From Camillea tinctor (taxonomy: Eukaryota; Ascomycota; Sordariomycetes; Xylariales; Xylariaceae), in assembly GCA_022578605.1 (NCBI GenBank), contig MU394173.1, forward strand, positions 1 to 45,453: a stretch of DNA of 45,453 nt. The letters run 5' to 3'. The notes beneath the pieces were generated by a model. That model was not told the origin of the DNA and searched no databases. It worked only from the letters and a program-made list of their open reading frames with translations. Positions 22,673 to 33,144 of this stretch are shown piece by piece (the stretch's first letter is position 1; each line of letters starts with the position of its first letter). Position numbers and translations under genes: made by a program.

Positions 22673-24078
22673 ATGGGGCTTCAGATATCAGAAAGAGCCG
22701 ATCGGAATTCAAGAGCTAGCAATTCTTTAGTAAACCATCGATGAGGTTGGTAAGTGAGTAATAGGGGTAAGAGGTAAATATGAGTAAAGCGTCGCTATGG
22801 CTGTCTTAGTTCAAGATGGAAGCTGAAAACTTAAAGGTAAAGAAATGATAATGGTAATTGGAAAGAAAGGGGGGGGAGAGGGGAAGCATTTGACCTAGGT
22901 TAACTTACATACATATATAATAGGAAGCTAATTCAATTTTCTTGAACTGTAAAAAAATAATAACTAGCTACCCTAAGCTGGTTGGGTTATATCATTGTAG
23001 GTAGGGTCGAATCTAGAGCTAAGTAGTTGTTGACATGAACGATAAGGCGAACAATCCAAGTCAGTAATAAAAATAGCTGAATAGAATCAGGGGATGATTA
23101 TATCGATATGTAGGTTATATTCTCACATTATATACTGAGTGATGTATAACTCGATACATGTGTATAATTATGTTATGCATACGGAATGCCCCTCACTTCC
23201 AATACCTAGCTATATCGATTACCTAAGCATGCCCAAATCCATGTTGACCCGGACATGACTGATCATATTTCTCTGTTGTGAGACCTTGTATTAATACATA
23301 AAGATTATACATGTTTTGTGATATGTCAAGCTCGCAGTGTGTTGCCGTGTGTATGCTTTTAAGTAGGTTAAGTAGGTACTTGAAGTATGTACCTTACGAT
23401 TCGTTTGCTTACATGTACGGTAAACGGCAGCAGCCGGCCTCTAAATACATAATATACATCGATGAAGGCCCGTGACGCGTACCTAAGTATAAATTGTAGG
23501 CAGCCTTGGAAAGGTGGAAGGGTTGTCCTGAGAGCTCGCGTTACACGGCATTAGACATGCATAGGTAGATATGTGATCTCATTAGCTAAAAATCATTCGA
23601 GGTTTTGTTTGAGCAGCGCCCTGGCGTACCTAGGTAGTCATTTATACCTTTCTTACCACGTCACAGCACTCAATTGAGCGATGAGGTAGAGAGGGGTGGT
23701 GGTGAAGGTGGTGGTAATGGTTAATACCTTGGAGCCTAAAACATCTCTAAGGTTCTCTCTCTCTCTCTACCTCCTTATTTTCTCATCACTCCCCTCCCAT
23801 TCCTCCCCTCATTTTCTCCTCTCTTATAATACTTTAACTTTGCTTTTATTTTATTTTTTTATTCACTTAACCTAACCTACCCACCCACCTGACCTCAATT
23901 ATTTACTTCCAGCCTCATCCTTCAACTCTATTCAACCAAAACAAAAAACAACAAAACTCGTACAACATAAATCTTTGCTACATAATTGATACCTAGTAGC
24001 CACCAGAGATACGAGAAGCAGTAGTGTCTTCCAGGAGCGAATCTATGAATATTAAATGACGAGGACAACTTCTTCAAC
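22673..24078. other. Intergenic region and tetraspanin promoter
   Basis: No supported gene. The left part is AT-rich with TAGGTA/TACCTA words. A (CT)n run lies near 23,755-23,772, followed by a pyrimidine-rich stretch to about 23,960, which is a likely promoter and leader for the tetraspanin gene. Confidence 0.45.
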
Positions 24079-25165
24079 ATGTTGAACTCTGCAATTGTTT
24101 ATCCTCTGGTTAGACCCCTTCTCCCCATATATTATAGACGTGTAAATATATTAACCCTAGCTAACATTTATTGCGCAGTTGCTTGTCGTGTTGACAGCAG
24201 TAGCCATGTAATATTCTATCTATATAAATCTCCCCCCCCTTTTGTGGAGGAGCTTGGTTGGACTGACTTCGAACTTGACCCAACCTATAGCTACGTACAA
24301 GTCACTTCAAGCACACTCTCCCTCCCCATAGCGACCGGGACTAGTGTGCTCACCATACTTCTCCCCTTCATCGCCGCCGCCAACATCTTCGTCACCCCCG
24401 CTGTCACCCGTCTGCTCAGGCGTCGCGGAGCCTCCGAGATCCAACGGCTTCTGCCCCACGCACTGCAGATTATCCAGGGAATCATCACCATCGTCATCGC
24501 GACCCAGTCCTTCGAGGGATTCGTGCCGGGACAGAACCTTAGCTGCAATCTCAAAGGAAACTGGCAGCAGCTGTGGAGCCGGAAGGATGGCCGGGCTATC
24601 GAGCGTATCCAGGACTCGTTTAATTGCTGTGGCCTCAACTCTCCAAGAGATATGGCTTGGCCACCAAAGCCATCGGATACTTGCCAGCAACTATACAATA
24701 GGCATATAGCTTGCGTTGTGCCCTGGGGAGCCTCGATGCAGCGCACTTCGGGTCTTGAGTTTGGTGTTGCCATAGCTATTGGTCTTATTCAGGTACGTCC
24801 ATGTGTTGATCCGTGTGTTGATCCGTGTGTTGAAGTACCTACCATATAACCTATGCCTACTCTGCAAGTTGCTAAAGTTTCGAGACTGACGCTCGTATAT
24901 GTAGCTCGCGAACCTTGTCCTCTTCCGCTTGAGAAATTCTTCCGATGGCGGTGTCAGAGCTTATAGGCGCCTTCCTCAAATCTTCAGCTCAAATCAGCAC
25001 GATCGACTGATTGAACCCGACCATGAGGAAGCAGATGAGGATGAGCCAGAGGAAAATGGGAACCGGAATGGCTTGAACCGTTCTTACGGCGCCATCGACG
25101 ATGGGCGACCTCCTAGAGTCGAGCCATCAGGCCTGGGTGAAGATGCGAACCAATGGCGTTCATAG
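24079..25165 (+). CDS. Tetraspanin (Tsp3-like), four exons
   Basis: Exons 24079-24108, 24179-24207, 24291-24792 and 24905-25165 join in frame to 273 residues with four helices: about 3-22, 31-55, 73-93 and 175-197. The large extracellular loop carries the tetraspanin signature CCG at 132-134 plus C105, C151 and C161, spaced as needed for its disulfides. The cytosolic tail is acidic (EEADEDEPEENGN). Tetraspanins organise membrane microdomains; fungal members such as Pls1 act in appressorium function, and Tsp3 is the ascomycete type without a settled role. The CCG-x-NSPRDMAWP context fits Tsp3 better than Pls1, from memory. The first exon boundary is the weakest part (GTTAGA donor); exon 2 is only 29 nt but restores helix 1 exactly. 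The third intron carries a 12-bp tandem repeat. Confidence 0.78.
24802..24834. repeat. 12-bp tandem repeat in the third tetraspanin intron
   Basis: Nearly three copies of TGTGTTGATCCG lie directly after the GTACGT donor. Retention of the intron would read them in frame as a Cys-Val-Asp-Pro repeat before a stop. Confidence 0.8.
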
Positions 25166-25450
25166 ACCAGCTCTTGATACCTGGTTGGATGGCCCGCCAT
25201 ACCAGAGCGCAATCCCTATTTCCAGGTGAATCTTGGGATGGAGCCTGGGAGCTTAATCGACCCTTGATGTATCTGCGTAGATATACCTAACCTAAACCAG
25301 TTTCTCTTGTTTACTAGGCTCTTCATAGCCTAAGTTGCAGTCTTGAAGACTTCGCCCACGTCCACCTCATAGAGCATCAAGTCGCACATCAGACTCCAGG
25401 AATTTCACACCCGCCCATATACCATTAGAACCAGCAGCCGGAATGCAGGC

Positions 25451-25732
25451 CTACTCGCCCTTCATGGTCGTCGTCGTCGCTGGCGTCTCACGTCTCAAAA
25501 AGTCCTCGTGCGTACCGCCTACCGTGCCTGCCTCGGCCATCTCATCGTCTTCGAAACAGGATATTCTACCAGTTGCCGCATCGACGTAAGGCGAACTGCC
25601 CTCTAAGCAAAGCGGATCGTGGATACTCTCCTCCTCACCGTCGCCGCCATAGTTGAACGCACTGTACCGGGCGACTGCGACTGCCGCCGGAGCATCCCCG
25701 TTGAGGAATGATTGTACAACGCGGTGCTTCGA
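25451..25732 (-). pseudogene. Orphan C-terminal exon or truncated gene remnant
   Basis: On the minus strand an open frame of 93 codons runs from a possible acceptor (GGTTAG, 25738-25733) to a TAG at 25453-25451. It has no start codon near its 5' end. The peptide is acidic, with features such as ARYSAFNYGGDGEEES and an ETPATTTTMKGE end, and codon use is GC-rich compared with its flanks. It looks like the tail of a protein. No convincing upstream exon was found in the next kilobase; only a very short ATG exon near 25,907-25,924 is imaginable. I do not recognise the family. It is either the last exon of a gene with small exons or the remains of a lost gene. Confidence 0.35.
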
Positions 25733-26539
25733 CTAACCTACACTGTTGACATCGGTAGGGCGAGCCCTATTGTCGGGATTTGCTCTATAATTCTGAAGCG
25801 GCTAGTTATATGAAGTGAATATACTTGATGGCATGGTTGGGGGATTAGTTTCGGTTTGATATAGAGATGCTGCTTCTATCTAGCGTCTTGAAGAAGAGGA
25901 GGGACTTACGGATCGCTTACCATAACACGAAAGCTAAAGCTATGATTGACACTGTTGAAGATTGGACTCTCGTAGAACTATACGTGAATGTAACTACATA
26001 CTTACACATGCACATACGCATTATGTGTCAGTACGAAGACCTTTGCATGTCTTAATGCCACTAGAACGTACCCCAACATAACGACCCTCCTGTCTCAGAT
26101 TCGAACTACAAAACTCTCGAATCAAAATGTGTTCATAAGTATGTAATCGTACAAGCAAGTTAGCTTACCTCGAAAGAACATCTTAGGTTGGTATGTACTA
26201 TGTTATGATCAAAATTCTCCACCTTTGGAGGAATACAAAGCCCAGTAAAACGATATTAGTTCAACTCGACGCCCTCCCTTACAAGTTGGGGTGGTACTGC
26301 TGACACCTTGATGATAGTTCTACGTAGTATATGGCGACGATGGTCTAATACACGGTGACTGATGGCACGAGGAGAGGGGATCTGAACCACATAGTCCACC
26401 CTCTAACCCCCGGTACACTGGAAGACTTCTGATTTCTCCTTAGGTTCCGACTCGAGTAGAAAAGAAAGGTAATATCCAATTCCTTGAATTCACGCTTTCT
26501 GTCTTCGGTACATCTAAAGCCAAAAGATAATATACAATA

Positions 26540-27653
26540 ATGTTCTTGAACTACGCTGTAATGAGATTTTTGGTGCTCTCTGGAACAGGGTTTGCTTCAT
26601 TCCTAGCGTTTATGGGCTATGACCCCTCTGTTCAGACTAATCTGACTATTTCAACAATATCTTCAACACTATTCATCAATACGGCGCCTATGGCCACAGC
26701 CACGGGCGCCGGGACGCTACCAATTGTTACACCCATATGTACCGGTCAAGTGGTCGATCCAGAATCAAATCCAATCGGCTGTAATAGATTATCAGATCAG
26801 TACAATGTCTCCACGGGCGATTTGCGGGTAGCAACGAATGATTTCTTCTGTGAGGTAAACCAGACCGTGTGTCTGCCTCCGCCTTGCCCGCTGGCAGTCA
26901 TTGATTCACATGGGAAGACCTGGTAGGATTAAAGCTAGCCTTCCAGCACGATGTATTTGCTAATTATATGTTTACAGCGACACTTATGCTGCGGAACTTT
27001 CTAATTCGACATTTGAAGTCACCCCCGCTATATTCTTTGGTTGGAACCAGAACATCCAAGGTAGTTGTGATGACCTTGCTATCGATCAACGTATCTGTCT
27101 CGGGTAAGCTTTTTTTTACTGTTTCTCTCTGTACATATAATTCCCTACAGACGCAGACTGAATAGCTCACATGATGTATATACGAGCTAACTCATCTATC
27201 AGGCCTCCCAGTAGTTCCTGGACAGTAAAAAGAAGTGGCTATGCGCCAACAGGCACAAGCGTTTACCGCACGACTGCAACTCCTGCAAGGCCTACGCAGC
27301 CAGACCCGTTGTCTACCGACGGCCTGTGTGGGCCTAGCAACAATTTCGCGACATGCAATGGTACCAGCTGGGGTGACTGTTGCAGCACTTCTGGGCTCTG
27401 CGGCGACGGACCGGAATACTGCGGACCGGGTAATTGCTACTCGGGTGACTGTACGGGCCCGGCGACGGGAGTGACCACCAACGGGCTGTGTGGCCCTTTG
27501 TGGGGCAACTTGACGTGCGATAATCCCAAGTTTGGGCCGTGCTGTTCTATATACGGCCACTGCGGCGAAAGCAAGGACTACTGCGGTCCTGGGAACTGTT
27601 ACTCTGGGGCTTGCGATCCTGGTGTTGGTGGTCCATCTATGAATGGCGAGTGA
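26540..27653 (+). CDS. Secreted LysM and chitin-binding (ChtBD1) protein, three exons
   Basis: Exons 26540-26922, 26978-27103 and 27203-27653 join in frame to 319 residues. A hydrophobic leader (about 1-24) suggests export. The first part has a degenerate LysM-like segment (LSDQYNVSTGDLRVATN with paired Cys), then a clearer LysM from C128 (TCDTYAAEL ... FFGWNQNIQGSC ... RICLG). After a Ser/Thr/Pro linker come two hevein-type chitin-binding domains (about 209-253 and 260-306), each with the eight-Cys pattern CGP...C...CC...CG...YCG...C...C. LysM and ChtBD1 modules bind chitin oligomers; such proteins shield fungal walls or hide chitin fragments from host immunity, and LysM plus ChtBD1 also occur in subgroup C GH18 chitinases. 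No GH18 domain follows here. The frame stops at TGA 27651, where a third ChtBD1 domain would begin. Confidence 0.8.
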
Positions 27654-27788
27654 GGACCGCTGTTCGCAGACAATAAGACTTGCACGGGAATACAGCTCGG
27701 CAAATGCTGTAGTGCTAGTGGATTTTGTGGTAATAGTGATTATCACTGTAAAGGTTCCAACTGTTACTCAAGATTTTGTGTTCGCTGA
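27654..27788 (+). pseudogene. Remnant of a third ChtBD1 domain after a premature stop
   Basis: Directly after the TGA at 27651-27653, in the same frame, 44 codons continue with the hevein pattern (GPLFADNKTC, GKCCSASGFCG, NCYS) up to a TGA at 27786-27788. The stop sits where the family has its first cysteine, so a Cys codon has apparently become TGA. This could be a truncating allele, programmed readthrough or a sequence error. The next base is G, which is not the strong UGA-CUA readthrough context. Confidence 0.75.
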
Positions 27789-30701
27789 GATCGAGTTAGA
27801 GTCAGATTGGGAATGGGAGAGGGTGAGATTGAGGTTGAGGATGAGGGTGAGGATAGGGGTGATCACCAATGCTTAAACGAGCACGACACGATAGGTCCGG
27901 CATCTGATAGTGTATGATAGCATGTGGCATATGGCTTTCGTAAAGTCTCGCAACTTGCTAGTTTGAAATGTCTCATATCGATACCTGGATATTTCAGAAC
28001 CTGATCGGTGAGAGAGGCAATAATACATGTACGAAGTGTTAAGCTTGTGGTTACAAATAGAGAGTATGGGAAGCTTGACTGAGACATCGACTTGGTGCTC
28101 CTACCTAGAGGCATTAACACACACCCGTCCTACATACTAAGTTTCCCAGGCTTAACCTTGGAATGGCCTACTACTTATGTAACCTGCCTACCTAGGTAGA
28201 GAGGTATATCCTACTTGGATAGTTATCTGCCGTGAAACTACCTGAGGCATCGTGTAACTTAATATAAAAAGTATATATTCATACTTGACATCACACATCC
28301 ATTGTGTATCCGATGGACGACAAGACATTCGGCAGTTCTATTCCTGCAAGGCCTGGCTAACCCTAACGTAAGCTTCCTTCTTTCACCATCACAGACGACT
28401 TCTAAACTGGGTCATATCCGATGCGCCATCCTACACGATAGGCTCCTCGAGCTAGGTTGGGCGAGCTCTGGAAAACGCCTCGAACACGACAACAATGATC
28501 GAGCTGAAGTCTTTCAACATCGCAGTTGTTTCGAATATTTTGGGCCGAGAGTGTACGCCACCAGCTTCCACCCCCGCTCATCGCCTTCCTAGAACGTGCG
28601 CTGGTGGTAGATAATGTTCACTCGCTTCACTGCTACGTTGATGGTCTAGTTAGTCCAGACTACCTATGATCGTATAGTCAAAACACTCACAATGTAGAAG
28701 AAACACCAGACCGGTCCTTGAATCTTTACCTCGCTACTGGTATCACTTCAGAGCCGGATTGTCTAGTGTAGAACAGGGAGGAAAGGGGCGCTCTCAGCCA
28801 GTCGCGAGATACGTATGCAGGCATGTACCAACTAGGATATGTGCCGTTCATTGAATCACATGAAGTACGTCTAGCTTAGGTATTGAGGGCTTGGCTCAAA
28901 CAAATTGAAATTGGATCATGAGAAGTAGGCGTTGATGGCGTATTAGGTGGCATTGAAAAATAGAGAGATGTCGACATGGGAGCCGGCTTGGCTGGCCATG
29001 TGGTTCCCGTTAGTTGGTAGTATGTGTTACCTATGACAGTGTATTGGGCAATGCCATCATACCATGAGACCAAAAGATTCTCCCAATGACCAAGTGGTCA
29101 TTGGATCCCAATTCTATATTATATAGTTACTCTCCAGCCAATCCCTGGCTGGGACGTAACAGTATGCTAAGGCGCTGGGCGGTCGTATACATATTGAGAT
29201 ACAGACACAAAATAGGGGGAGGGGGTGATAGAATAATTAAGTCATTGACTATGAGACTCTATCTAGGTTTGTTTTGACGATGGCATACCGTGCCGTGATA
29301 AATTAGGAGGCACTGGTTCAAGAGAGGCTATAAGTGAGGATATTTAATCCTTCTTATATTGTCTGGCTATCTACATAAATACCACTTACAGCTTAATGAT
29401 ACCTAGCTATATAATATGTCTACCTACACTACGGAGTATATAGGTTTATCTTAGTGTTGAGTCTTGTTTCATATGTTGTACTTAACACGTAAGGCTCTTG
29501 CGTCAATACTATCTATTCTTTCATAGAAAAGGAAATCTCGCGCGTTGAAGACCTATAAAGAAGCTAGCACATATACAGTTATAAAATCATTGATATTATA
29601 TTACCTAGCTTATTGTTGTTATAAAACCCAACAGTACGATAATTCTTAGGCCAGGAGGGTGAGTAATAAGCCAGACACTCCTTTTGGCAAAGTAAATTAG
29701 CAACGAAGAGTCCGTGATCAGGCCGGAGTCCGTCAATCCGTAGATCTTTCGAGTCGTTGGTAATATCGCTCATTAACTGGGTATTCTATCTAGTATAGCG
29801 ATATGACGGTGTCAACAGGGGGTCAAAGGCAACGTACACATTTCATAGGTCGAGGTGTATATATTACATCCGAGACCAGGACTGTAGTATGCCATCAGCT
29901 CAGCTGAACAGGGCAGTGAAGTCTGGTCATTGTCGGGATAGAACAACAATATGCGTGTACGGAATGTATTTCAGCTCAGCTACGAGTTCTATCCTAATAA
30001 GAAAGCAATGGACGGTGATCGTCGCTAAAAAGCAGAGGATCTGCTGCTTTGCGTGGTCTGTCAGCGTAAATTTTATTTTTCGTCTGCATAACCGCCCTAC
30101 GCAAGTGTCAAGCACTGCTCGGCCGAGGCTTGCTTGTTCATGTGCAACGTCCGGAGAAGAGCTCTCTCTTTCACAGTAGTTTATGAGCCGTAGAAGCCAA
30201 TTTTAATTACCACAATGAACCTAAAATATATTCTTGCGCATAAATCTATATTTAGTTTGGCCCTCGATCAAGACATCATGTCTCGGGTATTTCTTGTGGA
30301 TCCACGGGGTGTTCGGATACAGGAGATCGCTGTGGCAAAAGGGGGCTTCTCATGGCGCTCGATGTTGCGTCCCAGGGCTGGGTTTCCGTAGAGGCTAGGG
30401 TCTGAGGTATCAATGCTGTCACTATAGTCGCGGGGGTAGTCTCTTGTTAGAAATATGATGTCACATAGAGTATATCGAGATCTTGATGAGTATAAAACAA
30501 GTTGCTGCTTCTCTGCCCTAGTCTCGTTCTTTACCTTTATGCTACAGAACTAGTAAAGAAATAGCCATATTCGATCGCTTGCCTGGCACACTGTCTCGTT
30601 GTTTGTTACCGTCACTCGTTTATCAACTGCTCCTACTTGCTCACAAAACGCGGGCGATCCCTACAAGACTGTTTACACGTATATAGAGTTAATAAAGACG
30701 G
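27789..30701. other. Gene-poor stretch with possible decayed coding fragments
   Basis: No complete gene is supported. Short minus-strand open segments with protein-like composition occur at about 28,876-29,090 (with HWENLLVSWYDG), 29,579-29,773 and 30,268-30,549. They could be exons of one decayed gene but cannot be joined with sound splice sites. Between them the sequence is AT-leaning. No RNA gene or transposon terminus was recognised. Confidence 0.4.
30268..30549 (-). pseudogene. Possible decayed coding segment, family not recognised
   Basis: A minus-strand frame stays open for 93 codons between an upstream TAG (30552-30550) and a TGA (30270-30268). The peptide contains FLTRDYPRDYSDSIDTSD and LYGNPALGRNIERHEKPPF, which look like real protein rather than chance translation. 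No ATG starts it convincingly and no acceptor is clear. It may be the last exon or a fragment of a dead gene on the same strand as the segments at 28.9 and 29.6 kb. Confidence 0.25.
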
Positions 30702-31097
30702 ATGATGCTGGCCCTTAAGCTCTTCGTGGCTGCCTTCGCGCTCTTTCCAGCTGCTGCGAGGATTCATAGACGGTCTTGTACATCAGGTACATACCAATGT
30801 AACAAGTTAGTTACACCCCCTAGTGGACATTCTACTTTTCATCCCACCCCTTTCTACTCCACTCCATAAGGTTACCCTGTTATTCTTATTCATTCGCCAT
30901 CTGCAGAAGTACATAATGATTTGTTGAGGGACTCAAGCTAACTGCAAAATTCGTTGCTCCTCTGATACTTCAGTCCTGCGAACGCTACTTCAACCGTTCA
31001 GGTGTGCAACGCCGGAAACTGGATGCTTTCGGCTGTTTGTGATGACGGTTGGAAGTGCGTCGAGAACTCAGTGGGCGGATGTACGTGTCAACAGTAA
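30702..31097 (+). CDS. Small secreted cysteine-rich protein, two exons
   Basis: Exons 30702-30805 and 30974-31097 join across a 168-nt intron (GTTAGT donor, GCTAAC branch, TTCAG acceptor) to give 75 residues. Residues 1-19 are a classic signal peptide (leader ending FPAAA), followed by a basic RIHRR stretch that could be a Kex2-like cleavage site. The mature part has seven cysteines at 26, 33, 46, 57, 63, 71 and 73, one NAT sequon at 38, and a CTSGTYQC ... VQVC ... NW motif. This matches, from memory, a small domain found in many fungal secreted proteins (CTPGTYxC ... WQVCDxSGxW) of unknown role. Size, signal peptide, cysteine content and transposon-rich surroundings fit an effector candidate. 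An odd cysteine number is unusual and hints at a dimer or a boundary error. Confidence 0.7.
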
Positions 31098-33144
31098 AAG
31101 ATAGGAGAGGGGGTGTTAGATACTTCACTAATGATGGGATGTGATGATGTGACGTAGGTAACTTTAGAACATATATACGGCTGTTTAGTTGAAGAAAGGG
31201 TAAGGAGAAGGCAGCGTGATTAGAGGTGATTTTTGTCTTTCTCTTTCCTTTTCGATAATATGGTAAACCTATTCCAAAAAAAAGAATTTCAAGAAAGAAG
31301 GGGTTGGAAGCACATGTAAAGGGCACATGTCATGTGGCGTCGGTTACAGGAGAGTCGTGAGAGGTTTAAACACCCAAATTAGGATTCTATCGGAAGCATG
31401 ATCTGACTTTTTCCCAACTTGACATATAGTGACTACCTACTTAGAGATGTATAATTATTTCGGGTGTGTCATGACATATTCCAGGCATCTTGATCAGTTT
31501 CATTAGAACCTTCTGCTAGATACCTTTAATTAAGTTTACATATATCTGACTTAACCTTCCATCGTAGGCCTATCTCTCCTTCTGTCCATGCTTCTTCCTC
31601 CCCTTTTCCCCTTTTCTCCTCCCCTTTGCTGCCCTCCGTTCCTCCTCGCCCTTCCTCCTCCACTTTCACCTTTCCCTTCTTCCCTTCTTGCTCTCCTATC
31701 CTTTTTGCCACCATCCTGTTAAATCTAACAGGACTCTAAAGTATATTCCAGGGTTCCTTCATCTTTTTCATTTTCTTCGAAACTGACTAACTTAGATATT
31801 TAGTTGAGGTAATTTCTTTCCGTTTCGAACAAGCTAGGTTTTGTGCTTCCTTCTCTCCTGCGACATATTGACGTCTGGAATGCAGTTAGAAGGCTTCGAA
31901 CTATCGTAGACTAATTATCAAATGATGTGGTGGAGATTCTCAATCGAGAAATTTCGCTCCCAAGGGTCGACTTCCAAAATTCAGGGGTTGGGTTAAGTTT
32001 TAACGGTTGGCAAGCGTGTGTGGTCAAAGTACAGAGATCGTTCCACACCAGTCGAACGTTGAAGCTTATTATTACCTAGCGCTTACAGGTTCATGAACTA
32101 CTATAACCGTTCCTCAGCCCTAAAGATGGAGCAGAGAGAGTGTATACATCAAGGTTTCTAGGTAAATAAGGTTCGGAACGTCTTCCGTGCCGCAGCTAAC
32201 GGGCTGTAAGAAACTTGCTCGTTTGTGTTTGCCATCTGTTAACGGACAGCCAACGGTGGTTGGCCCCACCTTTTTAACGCTCTCGATAGATTCAGGGGCA
32301 ACAGGTCAGTAAGTATCCTACCAGGGGCAAGTACTGTAATTAGGTATCTTCCGAGGTAATTAGTAGGTCATATATGATTCTGACAGGCACGCCTTCTTTT
32401 CTCTATTGCTACTGCTTCTGGTCTTCCTTGGTCCATTGCACAATAAATAGTAAACATCGAGCCCCCTTTGATGGCTTCGAAGTTCGAACGACTCTCGTCA
32501 AGCTTCTTGCTACGATGCACAACCCCTATATCCTATCCTAGGGCAAACCAAGGTTGTTGCTCAACAGTCTAGGACACATGCACAGATACATACAAGTTAA
32601 TTCCCTCTTCTCTTCTACCTTCTCATTCCAGTCCAATCAGTCACAGGACCTACGAATCTCAACCCCCAAACTCCAGTCTTCGAACTCTCTCTGGCTGTTG
32701 AGCTAGAAATGTATACCTTACGCCCCTTTTTTCCTATCCCACCCCTCCTTCAGAGACTTTTCGGGGCCTTGAACATCAGAAAGTCTAGTATATGGGTCGC
32801 GAATACAGCCATAATGAGCTCAATTTGTATCGCCCCCTGGTGGGATATCTGCTTCAGTGAAAGGAATCACCCGAAAGAGACTTCACACTTGTAAACCCAT
32901 ATGAAGACCAAGAAACAGACTTTCGAAACTGCCTCCACGGTATGTACGTTGTATTCCATCGTATTTTGAACTTTATACTGAAATATTTGGACATAAAAGG
33001 CGGCCGGTCTCCCTCCTCTCTAAGAATCTCTCCCTGACATTTCCCATCCTCTGACAGTCAATCTGATCTTTTCGAGCCTCAGCAGATCTAACGACTATTA
33101 CACAATATCCCCCTTTGCCTATTTTCCCCGTTTGGCTTGTCACC
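31098..33144. other. Intergenic region upstream of the Zn2Cys6 gene
   Basis: No supported gene. A pyrimidine-rich stretch lies at about 31,555-31,705; its opposite strand reads as an artificial Glu/Gly/Lys-rich frame. The last several hundred bases (about 32,580-33,144) are probably promoter and leader of the transcription factor gene. Confidence 0.45.

Noticed and set aside
28302..28592. 96-codon + frame near 28.4 kb with a possible small intron at its start
   Set aside because: The peptide has no recognisable motif, and the proposed GTAAGC intron does not connect to an upstream coding exon.
31526..31714. Minus-strand Glu/Gly/Lys-rich frame
   Set aside because: It is the translation of a purine-rich tract; low complexity explains it fully.
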